In this document: piece by piece, positions 43,170-51,559 of the stretch | Layout: each line of letters opens with the position of its first letter | How positions within the stretch are numbered: the stretch's first letter is position 1 | Source of the DNA: Rubrobacter aplysinae | GTDB lineage: Bacteria > Actinomycetota > Rubrobacteria > Rubrobacterales > Rubrobacteraceae | Reading direction: 5' to 3' | Assembly (NCBI RefSeq): GCF_001029505.1 | Contig: NZ_LEKH01000001.1 | Span: 1 to 64,000, forward strand | DNA: 64,000 nucleotides | Notes under the pieces: model-generated | Databases searched by the model: none | The model's input: the letters and a program-made list of their open reading frames with translations, nothing else | Told to the model about the DNA's origin: nothing | Program-made: the position numbers and the translations under genes

Positions 43170-44111
43170 TTGGCCGATAACAAACTGGCCGGTAACGAGC
43201 CGCGCGGGAGCGGGCCCTACCGCTCCTTGCTCGCGGTTCCGGCGACGAGCCGGAGGATGGTGGACAAGGCGCTCGCCTCGGAGGCGGACGGGGTGTTCCT
43301 GGATCTCGAAGACGCCGTCGCGCCGCCGGAGAAGACCGGGGCGCGGGGGGAGATGATCCAGGCCATAACGGAGGCTGACTGGCGGGGGAGACGGCCCACG
43401 TTCCGGGCCAACGGGCTGGACACGCCTTATTTCTACCGGGATCTCATCGAGATCGTGGAGGGTGCGGGGGCTGTACTCGGCTCCATAATGGTCCCGAAGG
43501 TGGAGCGGGCGGGGGACCTGCACGTCGTGGACACGTTATTGGGGCAGCTAGAGGCTGCGTGTGACCTGGAGCCGGGAGGGATAACGGTAGAGGCCCAGAT
43601 CGAGAGCGCCGGAGGGCTGCAGGAGGTGGACTCCATCTCCCGCGCCGGGGGCGGGAGGCTGCGGGCGCTGCACTTCGGTCCCGGAGACTACGCGGCGAGC
43701 CTCGGGATGCCGGGCGGCAGCATCGGCACCGAGGACGAGTGGGATCTGGAGTACCCGGGTCATCGCTTCCACTACGCCCTGCACCGCATCGCTGTCGCCG
43801 CGCGGTCGGCGGGTATATACGCGCTGGACGGGCCGGTCGCCGACTACCGGGATGAGATCGGTCTCCGGGATAGCGCCCGCAACGCCCGCTCGCTCGGGCT
43901 CCACGGTAAGTGGTGCATCCATCCGGCCCAGATACCGGCGGTCAACGAGGCCTTCTCGCCGACGCAGCCGGAGCTGGACTGGGCCCGCAGGGTGGTGGAG
44001 GCCTATGAGGAGGCTGGGGAGAGCGGGCTGGGCTCGATCAGCGTAGAGGGCAAGATGGTCGACGCCGCCTCTATCCGCATGGCCCGCAATATCCTGGACG
44101 CTTCGGGGTAG
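43170..44111 (+). CDS. CitE-like HpcH/HpaI CoA-ester lyase
   Basis: 313 residues. Signatures are LLAVPATSRRMVDKA, DGVFLDLEDAVAP (Mg2+-binding Asp/Glu), VPKVERAGDL, EAQIESAGGL (Glu) and GKWCIHPAQIPAVNEAF. This is the citramalyl/malyl-CoA lyase group of the CitE family. The TTG start has AAAGGTGAAG upstream. Alone in its unit; probable reactions are cleavage of malyl-CoA, beta-methylmalyl-CoA or citramalyl-CoA. Confidence 0.87.
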   Translation: MADNKLAGNEPRGSGPYRSLLAVPATSRRMVDKALASEADGVFLDLEDAVAPPEKTGARGEMIQAITEADWRGRRPTFRANGLDTPYFYRDLIEIVEGAGAVLGSIMVPKVERAGDLHVVDTLLGQLEAACDLEPGGITVEAQIESAGGLQEVDSISRAGGGRLRALHFGPGDYAASLGMPGGSIGTEDEWDLEYPGHRFHYALHRIAVAARSAGIYALDGPVADYRDEIGLRDSARNARSLGLHGKWCIHPAQIPAVNEAFSPTQPELDWARRVVEAYEEAGESGLGSISVEGKMVDAASIRMARNILDASG

Positions 44112-44130
44112 AAAAGCCCCGTACCCGTCG

Positions 44131-44156
44131 TCCCGGGCGCTCCTCCCGGCCCGGGG
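44131..44156. terminator. Bidirectional hairpin between convergent genes
   Basis: CCCGGGC and GCCCGGG form a 7-bp perfect stem with a 10-nt loop in the 47-bp gap between the lyase gene and the convergent repeat-protein gene. No T-run follows. Confidence 0.5.
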
Positions 44157-44158
44157 AG

Positions 44159-44572
44159 CTACTCTCCGGGCTTCTCGTCTTTCTTGCTCTTCTTCTCCCC
44201 GGCGGCCTCGTCGAACTCGTCCCGGAGCTTGTCCTTGAGCCCACCCGAGCCCTTGCCGCCCTCGGATCCTTCGTCCTCTTCTCCGGCGGCCTCGTCGAAC
44301 TCATCTTGGAGATTGTCTTTCATGCCGCCCGAGCTCTTTTCTTCCTCGGGACCGCCATCCGTTTCTCCCGCGGCCTCGCCGAACTCGTCCCGGATTTTGT
44401 CCTTGAGCCCACCCGAGCCCTTGCTGCCCTCTGATCCTTCGTCCTCTTCTCCGGCGGCCTCGTCGAACTCATCCTGGAGACTGTCTTTCATGCCGCCTGA
44501 CTCGCTGGCTCCGCCGGAGCCCTTGTTGGAGGTCTCGTCCTTCTTGTTCCTATTTTCCTTATCGTCCGGCAT
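44159..44572 (-). CDS. Acidic repeat protein, probably disordered
   Basis: 137 residues made of four tandem units of about 27-30 residues, each with GSGG(L/M)KD-(K/S/N)-(L/I)-(R/Q)-DEFDEAAGE, odd and even units alternating GLKDK and GMKDN/S. Composition is almost all Gly, Glu, Asp, Lys and Ser, with no aromatics except Phe in DEF. The N-terminus is MPDDKENRNKKDETSNKGSG. GAGGAGG lies 5 bp before the ATG. The unit distantly recalls CsbD or LEA-like stress proteins; a desiccation or osmotic role is speculation. Confidence 0.7.
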   Translation of the reverse strand: MPDDKENRNKKDETSNKGSGGASESGGMKDSLQDEFDEAAGEEDEGSEGSKGSGGLKDKIRDEFGEAAGETDGGPEEEKSSGGMKDNLQDEFDEAAGEEDEGSEGGKGSGGLKDKLRDEFDEAAGEKKSKKDEKPGE

Positions 44573-44767
44573 GGTTCCTCCTCTCGCGTGAACCGTTATT
44601 ATAGTTCCAAGGTCTACCGGATGTGAAACGCCGTTATTAAAGACCAACATATAAAGACCATGAAGTGCGACGTGGAGTGCTCTCGTTAACCTGCGCGGAG
44701 TTCAGGGAGGCGACGGCATCTTCATATAACGCTGGTCGCATAAGTTTCTTGTCCCGTCCCACCGGGT

Positions 44768-45214
44768 ATGCCTTGCGGCATGGTGAGAACGGAGATAGAC
44801 GTCGCACTGTTCCCGGATAGCCGGGCGCCCGCATTGGCCCGCGGCTCGCTGGACGCTCTGGAGGAGAAGCTCACCGGGGAGACCCTGGAACAGGCCAGGC
44901 TGCTCGTGTCCGAGCTCGTAACGAACTCCGTGGTCCACGCCGCGCTCGGCCCGGACGACCGGGTTGGCCTGCGGGTGACGCTGCCGGAAGGAGTGGTACG
45001 CGTCGAGGTGACGGACCCCGGTATCGGATTCGAGACGCCCTCCTTCGAGTGCGGCGCCCCGCCCGCTGGCGTCTCCGGCTGGGGGCTCCACCTCGTGGAT
45101 AAGCTCTCCTATCGCTGGGGCATATACACGGAGGGCCGGATGTGCGTGTGGTTCGAGCTCCCCCGCGAGGCCGGCGGAGCCAGTCGGGCCAGCATATCCA
45201 GGGGGACTGCCTAG
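44768..45214 (+). CDS. RsbW-like histidine-kinase-fold ATP-binding protein
   Basis: 148 residues with the GHKL ATPase boxes: N box LLVSELVTNSVVHAALG, G1 VTDPGIGFE and G2 SGWGLHLVDKLS. Length and motif order fit anti-sigma-factor serine kinases of the RsbW/SpoIIAB type, which bind a partner sigma or phosphorylate an anti-sigma antagonist; neither partner is nearby. An alternative start is ATG 44780; neither has a strong ribosome site. Confidence 0.82.
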   Translation: MPCGMVRTEIDVALFPDSRAPALARGSLDALEEKLTGETLEQARLLVSELVTNSVVHAALGPDDRVGLRVTLPEGVVRVEVTDPGIGFETPSFECGAPPAGVSGWGLHLVDKLSYRWGIYTEGRMCVWFELPREAGGASRASISRGTA

Positions 45215-45307
45215 AACCCGGACCGGACCCCGGCTGTTATCATGCCGCCCCGGAGAATCTCTCCGGGAGTTACTGGTTGTACTGATTGCCAAAGCGAAGG
45301 GAGCGCC

Positions 45308-45808
45308 GTGTCTGCGTTCGACGAGTTCTTGCGGTCTAATAGAGGATACGTCCAGGTGTTTGACGCGGGGGATCTCCCGGCGCCGCCTTCACGGCAGGTG
45401 GCCGTGGTGACCTGCATGGACGCCCGGCTAGACCCGGAGGAGTTCCTCGGGCTTGGGCTCGGGGAGGCGCACGTAATACGCAACGCCGGGGGCCGCGTCT
45501 CGGAGGACACGCTGCGGTCGCTCGTGATCTCCCAGCGGCTGCTCGGCACGGACGAGGTAGTGGTCATCCACCACACCGACTGCGGCATGATGAGCTTTAC
45601 CAACGACGACCTGCGGCAGAAGATTCGGTCCGACCTCGGCGCCGACGCCTCCGGCACGGACTTCATGCCTTTCTCGGATCTCGAAGATAGCGTACGCGAG
45701 GACGTGGAGAGGGTCCGAAGCTCAGAGCTAGTGCCGGATGACGTAACCGTTCGCGGGGCGGTGTACGAGGTGGAGACCGGCGGGATACGCGAGGTCCCGG
45801 GCCGGTAG
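45308..45808 (+). CDS. Beta-class carbonic anhydrase
   Basis: 166 residues. Zinc ligands and dyad are visible: CMDARLDP (Cys, Asp-Arg dyad) and HHTDCGM (His and Cys). The length and HTDCGMMSF fit the short type II beta enzymes. It converts CO2 and bicarbonate. GGGAG lies 5 bp before the GTG at 45308; a longer frame from 45242 lacks a ribosome site. Confidence 0.9.
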   Translation: MSAFDEFLRSNRGYVQVFDAGDLPAPPSRQVAVVTCMDARLDPEEFLGLGLGEAHVIRNAGGRVSEDTLRSLVISQRLLGTDEVVVIHHTDCGMMSFTNDDLRQKIRSDLGADASGTDFMPFSDLEDSVREDVERVRSSELVPDDVTVRGAVYEVETGGIREVPGR

Positions 45809-45830
45809 AAGGTCGGCCATTTACCCCTTT

Positions 45831-46298
45831 TTACCTCTTCTCCCGGGGCTCCTGGGAGAAGAGGGCGTTGATCACGAGCAGGGCCACCCCGCAGACTATC
45901 GCCACGTCGGCGAGGTTGAAGATCGGCCACACCCTGAGGTCCAGGTAGTCCGTGACGCCGCCGGAGGAGATCCGGTCCAGCAGGTTACCGGCGGCGCCGC
46001 CGAGCACCAGTCCCCCGCCCGTCGCCATCGCGCGCGACGGTGGCTGCACGAGCAGCATCCAGGCCACCACGCCCAGCGCGACGGCGCTGCCGAGCATCAG
46101 GAGTAGCTGGCTCCCGGAGAGCAGGCCGAAGGCTCCGCCGGAGTTCTCGATGTAGGTCAGGTGCAGCACGCCGTCCACGACGGGCCTGCTCTCGTTCAGT
46201 ACCATCGTGCCCTCTACGAGGCGCTTGATGAGCTGGTCCACGGCGAAGACGATCAAACCCAGCACGACCGCGAGCGAGAGGCCCGCGCTACGGCTCAT
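45831..46298 (-). CDS. lspA: Lipoprotein signal peptidase II
   Basis: 155 residues, four membrane helices. The catalytic Asp pair is in GNLLDRISSGGVTDYLDL and FNLADVAI; the N-terminal VDQLIKRLVE and IENSGGAFGLL segments are typical. It cleaves lipoprotein signal peptides after lipid attachment to the Cys. Convergent with the carbonic anhydrase, 22 bp apart. Confidence 0.93.
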   Translation of the reverse strand: MSRSAGLSLAVVLGLIVFAVDQLIKRLVEGTMVLNESRPVVDGVLHLTYIENSGGAFGLLSGSQLLLMLGSAVALGVVAWMLLVQPPSRAMATGGGLVLGGAAGNLLDRISSGGVTDYLDLRVWPIFNLADVAIVCGVALLVINALFSQEPREKR

Positions 46299-46380
46299 GC
46301 AATTCCCCCGGAGGCTTCCTGCCCCAGGCCGAGAAGATAGCTATGTCGGCGACCTCGTCCGAGGTCGTGGAGTGGATGCA

Positions 46381-46917
46381 TCACTGCATCCCGAGCGACT
46401 CGTAGCCGTATCCGACGAGGCCGGCCTCACCGAAGAGGCGCTCTATGTAATTCCGCGTGAAGCCGAGCCACACGTCGGCGTGCTCGTGGCGCATCCACTC
46501 GTAAGGGTGCTCGACCTCGTCCGCTATCACGACCGAGCCTCCCGGCCTCACCACCCGCGCCATCTCGGCGAGCATCGTGGCCGGCTCTTCGGCGTGGTGC
46601 AGAACCATGTTCGCAAAGGCGGCGTCCACCGAGCCGTCGGCCAGCGGCAGCTCAGAGAGATCCCCCTCCACTAGCTCCACGTTCTCCACCCCGAGGGCGT
46701 CCAGGTTCTCCCGGGCCGTTTCGAGCATCGCGGAGGAGTTGTCCACCCCGATCACCCGCTCCACCGAAGGGGCGAGCCCGGCTGCCACGAAACCCGTGCC
46801 GGTGCCGACGTCCACGACCCGCCCGGAGCCTGCGGCTATCCCGGAGCGCAGCGACATTCTCCGTATTACGCTCTCGTCGTAGTAGGAGAGACGCATGGTG
46901 TCCCAGTCTCCCGCCAC
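46381..46917 (-). CDS. Class I SAM-dependent methyltransferase
   Basis: 178 residues. Motif I VVDVGTGTGF, the acidic loop GVDNSS, ELVEGDLSELPL, and MVLHHAEEP are the Methyltransf_11/UbiE pattern. The substrate is unknown. The GTG at 46917 starts inside a conserved stretch (…FFERVAGDWDTMR); the homologous part LAPTAAEIQAFFERVAGDWD extends 14 codons upstream to a CTG at 46959 preceded by GCGGGGG, with a stop soon before it. A non-standard CTG start is possible. Confidence 0.82.
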   Translation of the reverse strand: MAGDWDTMRLSYYDESVIRRMSLRSGIAAGSGRVVDVGTGTGFVAAGLAPSVERVIGVDNSSAMLETARENLDALGVENVELVEGDLSELPLADGSVDAAFANMVLHHAEEPATMLAEMARVVRPGGSVVIADEVEHPYEWMRHEHADVWLGFTRNYIERLFGEAGLVGYGYESLGMQ

Positions 46918-47251
46918 ACGCTCGAAAAAAGCCTGTATCTCCGCCGCTGTAGGTGCCAGAGTGCCCCCGCTCGGTCCAGGAAGTTAGTGAAGTTAGCCGC
47001 CCGCTCTTTGCCTCTCGGTGTTTCTAACCGCATATGGGCCAACCAAGAATAACATCCGGGCTCGGGCTATCGGACCTATCCGTGCCCGTACCCCAGACGT
47101 GTAGCGGACGCGGTGCTGCGGTAGGCTCTGGAGGTGGCAGGCTATGGCCCGCGGCGTGTACGAGCCGTTGTGCGCGATAAGTTACGAGCCAGGCGACGCC
47201 CGGAACATCTGTAAGGAACATCTGTAACCCTAGGAGGATACGGAGGCTACT

Positions 47252-48028
47252 TTGGATTTTGTAGAGTCTAACGAGGCTTTGATCCCGGCTCTGGGGTTCG
47301 GCACTTACCGGCTCGGGGACGGCGAGGCCGAGAGCATGGTCGGGGAGGCTCTCTCCGTGGGGTACCGTCACGTAGACACGGCCCAGATGTACCGCAACGA
47401 GGCCGGGGTGGGCCGGAGCATAAAGGCCTCCAGCGTGGACCGGGACGAGGTTTTTTTGACCACCAAGGTCTGGCCGGAGAACTTCCGGCGCGACGACCTG
47501 CTCTCCTCCATGCGGCAGAGCCTCTCGAAGCTCGACGTGGACCACGTGGACCTCGTGCTCCTGCACTGGCCGAGCCGCGGCGTGCCGCTCGAAGAGACCA
47601 TCTCGGCCCTGAACGAGTCCCGTGAGCGCGGCGACACGCGTCACATAGGGGTGAGCAACTTCGGCCCCGACCTTCTGTCCGAGGCGGCCGAGCTCAGCGA
47701 CGCGCCCCTGATCAACGATCAGGTCGAGTACCATCCTTTCAAGGACCAGTCGCCGGTGCTCGAAACCGCGCGCCGGATGGGAATCTCGGTGACCGCCTAC
47801 AGCCCGCTCGACAAGGGCCGGGTCTCCGGCGACAGGACCCTGCGGGAGATAGGCCGGGCCCACGGCAAGGACGAGGGCCAGGTCGCGCTGCGCTGGCTGA
47901 TCCAGCAGGAGAGCGTGATCGCGATCCCCAAGACGGCGAGCCCGGAGCGGTGCCGTTCGAACTTCGAGGTCTTCGACTTCGAGCTCTCCGGCGAGGAGAT
48001 GTCCTCGATAAACGCGCTGGCGCGCTAG
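47252..48028 (+). CDS. Aldo/keto reductase
   Basis: 258 residues. The catalytic tetrad is Asp in HVDTAQMYRNE, Tyr in the same segment, Lys in TTKVWP and His in VLLHWPSRG, and the NADPH site includes AIPKTASPERCRSNF. It matches the 2,5-diketo-gluconate-reductase-like AKR group. GGAGG lies a few bases before the TTG start. Physiological substrate not evident. Confidence 0.9.
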   Translation: MDFVESNEALIPALGFGTYRLGDGEAESMVGEALSVGYRHVDTAQMYRNEAGVGRSIKASSVDRDEVFLTTKVWPENFRRDDLLSSMRQSLSKLDVDHVDLVLLHWPSRGVPLEETISALNESRERGDTRHIGVSNFGPDLLSEAAELSDAPLINDQVEYHPFKDQSPVLETARRMGISVTAYSPLDKGRVSGDRTLREIGRAHGKDEGQVALRWLIQQESVIAIPKTASPERCRSNFEVFDFELSGEEMSSINALAR

Positions 48029-48068
48029 GATCTGTCGACCAGATGCCGACCTCGACCCGGGAGCGCCG

Positions 48069-48143
48069 GTGATCAGGAACTGGCTCGTCAGCGTGCACGC
48101 CTTTCTGTTGTGGCTGGCGCTCTGGGTGTACTCCCAGCTCTAG
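48069..48143 (+). CDS. 24-residue single-helix membrane peptide
   Basis: MIRNWLVSVHAFLLWLALWV plus YSQL, from a GTG with GGGAG 6 bp upstream, 40 bp after the aldo/keto reductase gene. Residues 5-23 form one clear membrane span behind an Arg/Asn start. Many such small membrane proteins are real but unannotated. It could also be chance; conservation would decide. Confidence 0.4.
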   Translation: MIRNWLVSVHAFLLWLALWVYSQL

Positions 48144-48224
48144 TCTCTCGGAAGAACTCGCGGAGCCGGGCGGGTGCTGGGGCCCGGCATGGCATAGAAT
48201 CCCTACCGGACGCGTTTGTCTCTC

Positions 48225-48264
48225 AGACAAGAAGAGACAAGAAGAGACAAGAAGAGACGGGAAG
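48225..48264 (+). repeat. Four 10-bp purine-rich tandem repeats
   Basis: agacaagaag occurs three times without gaps and a fourth time as agacgggaag. A TAGAAT -10 candidate at 48195-48200 lies 25 bp upstream, so the repeats would be in the leader of the gene at 48303. Confidence 0.8.
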
Positions 48265-48302
48265 TTGAGGATCTTGCCCTGGGAGGTGGCGAGCTGAGCG
48301 AG

Positions 48303-48617
48303 TTGGCTAAGGGGGCGCGTGGCAGGCGTCAGATAGAGGACGAGATGAGGCTGCTCGGGTGGAGCGTGTCTCTCGCCCCGAACCCGGCGACCATCCGGGC
48401 CACGGGGGCCAGTTGCGGCGTGTTCGTCTTTTTCCCTGGAGAGGAGCCTACGGAGATCCAGATCCGGGAGCTCGGCGCGCCGGACAACGGCAAGCGGGAG
48501 CGCCGCATCCGCTCCGACTGGCCCGGCCTCGAAGGGCTGCCGTCGCCGCAGAGCGCGGCCCGGCTCCTCCAGAGCATGGCGCCCGGAGAGCAGAGGCAAA
48601 CCCTGGACGGAGCGTAA
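48303..48617 (+). CDS. Hypothetical protein
   Basis: About 104 residues; start uncertain among TTG 48216, TTG 48303 and ATG 48345 (the last has GAGG 5 bp upstream). The core is DEMRLLGWSVSLAPNPATIR, an aromatic strand CGVFVFFPGEE and a C-terminal helix with PQSAARLLQSM. The TTG at 48216 would require translating the tandem repeats. No family recognised. It stands alone between the aldo/keto reductase and the LCP gene. Confidence 0.55.
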   Translation: MAKGARGRRQIEDEMRLLGWSVSLAPNPATIRATGASCGVFVFFPGEEPTEIQIRELGAPDNGKRERRIRSDWPGLEGLPSPQSAARLLQSMAPGEQRQTLDGA

Positions 48618-48808
48618 ACCCCGCGGGCGCACGATAGGCGCGCGGGAGCACGCAAGGTTACGAGAATTACGAGAATCTGCAGGGGCCAGGGACGATGCCG
48701 TATGATTCCGGGGTTACATGCCGGGTTCGACGTAACGGCGAGCCGTCGTAGAATTACCGGGACTCCATGTAGAGCGGAGTAGAGCGAGGCGTCCGTCAGA
48801 AGACCAGC

Positions 48809-49756
48809 ATGAGAGATTTCGGAGAGTTCACCAGCAGTGGAAACAGCGGGGGATCATCCCCTCCCCGGAGGCACGACCGGGCGCTGCTGCTGATAGTGGT
48901 CGTGTTCGTCGTCTTTGCCGGAACCACGCTCACGGCTTTTGGTACCTTTGGCACTTTCTCCGGCCGGGAGACCTCCGGCGGGCAGGACCCGGAAGGGGAG
49001 GCCTCGGCCCAGACGCCGGGGGACACCGACGCGACTAACATACTCCTGATGGGGCTGGACGGCGGCAAGGACCCCGAGGATAGCGGCACGCAGAGGGCCG
49101 ACACCCTGATGCTCGCCCGGTTGCAGGACACGGGGCGGGTCAGCCTGCTCTCCATACCCCGGGACCTGTACGTGGAGGACATGGGACCTGGTGGCGAGCC
49201 GGGCAGGATCAACAGCGCCTACGCCTACGGCGGGGCGGAGAGGACCGTCGGGGCGGTGGAGGACTTTACCGGAGTGCCCGTGGATCATTACGTGTCCGCG
49301 GACTTCAAGGGCTTCAGGGAGACCGTGGACGCCTTGGGCGGGGTGCGGGTTCGGGTACAGAAAGACTATCTCGCAAAACGCGGCATACCGCGCGGCGAGC
49401 AGGTGCTGGACGGCAAGGAGGCGCTGCTCTACGCCCGGTACCGCAAGACCCCCGAAGGCGATCTCGGCCGCATAAGACGCCAGCAGCAGATCCTGGCGGC
49501 GCTCAAGTCCCAGGTGTTGAGCTGGGAGGCCATAGGCAGCAGCCCGGGCATCGTCCGGAGCCTGAGCGAGCACGTCGAGACCGACATGGGGGCGCCGCGG
49601 ATGATCTCCCTCGGCCGCGCCCTCGCCCGGCACGAGGAGGGCGGGATGGACTCCGATCAGCTCGAAGGCAGGCCGGTCACCCTCTCGGACGGCCGTCAGG
49701 TGCTGGTGCCCGAGGACCAACGCAACGCGGAGATACTCTACGACTTTCTCCGCTAG
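48809..49756 (+). CDS. LytR-CpsA-Psr family protein
   Basis: 315 residues. A cytoplasmic start, one membrane helix (LLLIVVVFVVFAGTTLTAFG), a Gly/Ser linker, then the LCP domain: NILLMGLDGG, RADTLMLARL, SIPRDLYVED, RINSAYAYGG, VDALGGVRVRV, and YARYRKTPEGDLGRIRRQQQ. The Arg/Asp set that binds polyprenyl pyrophosphate is intact. LCP enzymes attach secondary polymers to peptidoglycan. Weak ribosome site; the start follows family length. Confidence 0.9.
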   Translation: MRDFGEFTSSGNSGGSSPPRRHDRALLLIVVVFVVFAGTTLTAFGTFGTFSGRETSGGQDPEGEASAQTPGDTDATNILLMGLDGGKDPEDSGTQRADTLMLARLQDTGRVSLLSIPRDLYVEDMGPGGEPGRINSAYAYGGAERTVGAVEDFTGVPVDHYVSADFKGFRETVDALGGVRVRVQKDYLAKRGIPRGEQVLDGKEALLYARYRKTPEGDLGRIRRQQQILAALKSQVLSWEAIGSSPGIVRSLSEHVETDMGAPRMISLGRALARHEEGGMDSDQLEGRPVTLSDGRQVLVPEDQRNAEILYDFLR

Positions 49757-49850
49757 TCCCCACGCCCGAAAGTCTCTATCTTGCGGCCCCCGGGAGACGG
49801 CGTGTAGAGTTGGCGCGGTCCGATAGCCTTTACAAGATCTACAGGGCCTG

Positions 49851-49868
49851 CAGGATCTATCAATCCTG
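49851..49868. repeat. Inverted repeat in the LCP-YmdB gap
   Basis: CAGGAT and ATCCTG arms separated by 6 bp, followed by TGTCGTTG repeated at 49876 and 49896, exactly 20 bp apart. The 217-bp gap otherwise shows no gene; it presumably holds the promoter of the gene at 49974. Confidence 0.45.
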
Positions 49869-49973
49869 TGTTGCCTGTCGTTGTCTGTAGCTGTATGTCG
49901 TTGGCGGAGTAGTGCGGGAGGGATCAGATTGGAGAGAGTCGTGCCATGCTCCACAGAGAGATGGAGACCGTAG

Positions 49974-50771
49974 TTGTCCGACGTGTCCGACACTTTCCGG
50001 TTGCTGTTCATAGGCGACGTGGTCGGCGAGGGCGGGGTCGAGGCGGTCCGCGCCCTCTCGCCGCGGCTCCGGGAGGAGCTCTCGCTGGATGCGGTGGTCG
50101 CAAACGGCGAGAACTCCGCCGGCGGCCGGGGCATCACCCGTGAGATGGCCCGGCCGCTGCTCGAGGAGGTGGATCTCGTGACCCTCGGGGATCACGCCTA
50201 CGATGAGGAGGAGGCCCGGGAGCTGCTCGAAGAGGAACCGCGCATCCTGCGTCCGGCGAACTTCGCCCCCGAGAGCCCGGGCGCGGGCTGGGGCACCTTC
50301 GACGCCGGCGGACGCCGGGTGGGCGTGGCCGTGTTGCAGGGCCGGGTGTTCATGCAGGAGGTGCCGGAGTCGCCGTTCGAGGCCGCGGACCGGGTGACCG
50401 AGGCGCTCGGGCGAGAGGGAGCCGGGATAGTGATCATTGACTTCCACGCCGAGGCGACCGCCGAGAAAGAGGGTCTCGGATATTATCTCGGAGACAGGGC
50501 GGGGGCCGTGATCGGGACCCACACCCACGTACCGACCGCCGACGAGAAACTTTTGCCCGGTGGCACTGCGTATATATCCGACGTGGGCATGGTCGGCGGC
50601 TCTGAAGGGATCATCGGAATCGACCGCGAGTCCTTCATGGGGCTGCTACTGTACGGAGACCCGCCGGTGGGAGGCCCGCACGCAGGGCCCGTGGAGCTAA
50701 ACGCGGTGCTGGTGGAGTTCGACGGGAGTGGACGGGCGGTCGGCATTCAGCGTGTGCGGCGCGAGCTTTAG
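49974..50771 (+). CDS. YmdB-like cyclic-nucleotide phosphodiesterase (TIGR00282)
   Basis: 265 residues of the DR1281/YmdB calcineurin-like family. Metal ligands seen are Asp in FIGDVVG, Glu/Asn in NGENSAGG, His in LGDHAYD, His in DFHAEATAEK and the pair in GTHTHVPTAD. One usual ligand, Asn in TxGNH, is Asp here (TLGDH). In Bacillus YmdB cleaves 2',3'- and 3',5'-cyclic AMP and influences motility/biofilm choice. GGAG lies 7 bp before the TTG; a GTG 9 bp later is an alternative. Confidence 0.87.
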   Translation: MSDVSDTFRLLFIGDVVGEGGVEAVRALSPRLREELSLDAVVANGENSAGGRGITREMARPLLEEVDLVTLGDHAYDEEEARELLEEEPRILRPANFAPESPGAGWGTFDAGGRRVGVAVLQGRVFMQEVPESPFEAADRVTEALGREGAGIVIIDFHAEATAEKEGLGYYLGDRAGAVIGTHTHVPTADEKLLPGGTAYISDVGMVGGSEGIIGIDRESFMGLLLYGDPPVGGPHAGPVELNAVLVEFDGSGRAVGIQRVRREL

Positions 50772-50816
50772 AGCGAGCTTTCGAGACAGTAGTTGAGATA
50801 GGAAGCAGGTAGGAGC

Positions 50817-51503
50817 TTGGGCATACTGGACGTTATAAGGTCCCCGGCGGGGGGGATGCGCGAGGTGGCATCGCGCGGCGCGAAGCCGGGGCTGGCGGTG
50901 ATCGCGCTGTGGGTCGTGGCCTCGCTGCTGGCCTCGGGGCTCGGGCTCCTGCTCGGGGGCTTCGCCTCTGCGGAGCAGGTGCTGGACAACCTGCCCCCCG
51001 GGGCCTTGCCGCCCGACGTGGACGAGCGGTCGCTGGAGGGAGCCGTCGCGGTCTTCCAGGCCGTCGGTATCGGGCTGCGTGCGCTGCTCCCGTTTATCTA
51101 CTGGCCGGTGCTCACGCTGGTGATGTACCTCGTTACCCGCTTCTTCGGCGGCGAGGGCGGGTTATCCGGGATGTTCGGCGCGATGGGGGCCGCGTGCCTG
51201 CCGTTCGTGATCTCGGGGCTCGTGCAGCTCCCGATCATGGGCGCGCAGGCGGCTCTGGCCTCCGGAGGAGAGCCCGGCGCCGCGGCGGCCGCACTGGGTG
51301 CTGTGGGGAGCCTGCTCAATCTCCTGTTCCTGATCTGGCACGTGGCGCTCGTGGTGGTCGGCGCGGCGGCGGCCCGGGGGATAAGCTACGGCAGATCCGG
51401 CGGGTCCTGCGCCATAGGCTGCGCGGCGGTGGTCGGCATCCCGATCCTGCTGTTGATCGTGTTCTCCATAGTCCTGGCGGTCTTTGGCTCCGCCGGAGGC
51501 TAG
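50817..51503 (+). CDS. YIP1-family membrane protein
   Basis: 228 residues: a short N-terminal MGILDVIRSPAGGMREVASR, then five hydrophobic helices and a small loop with SGGSCAIGCAAV. This is the bacterial YIP1 layout, as in the gene at 12140. AGGAG lies 3-7 bp before the TTG start. It is followed 56 bp later by sppA, and the two may share an mRNA. Confidence 0.78.
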   Translation: MGILDVIRSPAGGMREVASRGAKPGLAVIALWVVASLLASGLGLLLGGFASAEQVLDNLPPGALPPDVDERSLEGAVAVFQAVGIGLRALLPFIYWPVLTLVMYLVTRFFGGEGGLSGMFGAMGAACLPFVISGLVQLPIMGAQAALASGGEPGAAAAALGAVGSLLNLLFLIWHVALVVVGAAAARGISYGRSGGSCAIGCAAVVGIPILLLIVFSIVLAVFGSAGG

Positions 51504-51559
51504 GGCTGTTCATAGGGCGGTCTAGAGGCGGAGCAAGCGTACCCGAAAGGAGCCCCAGA

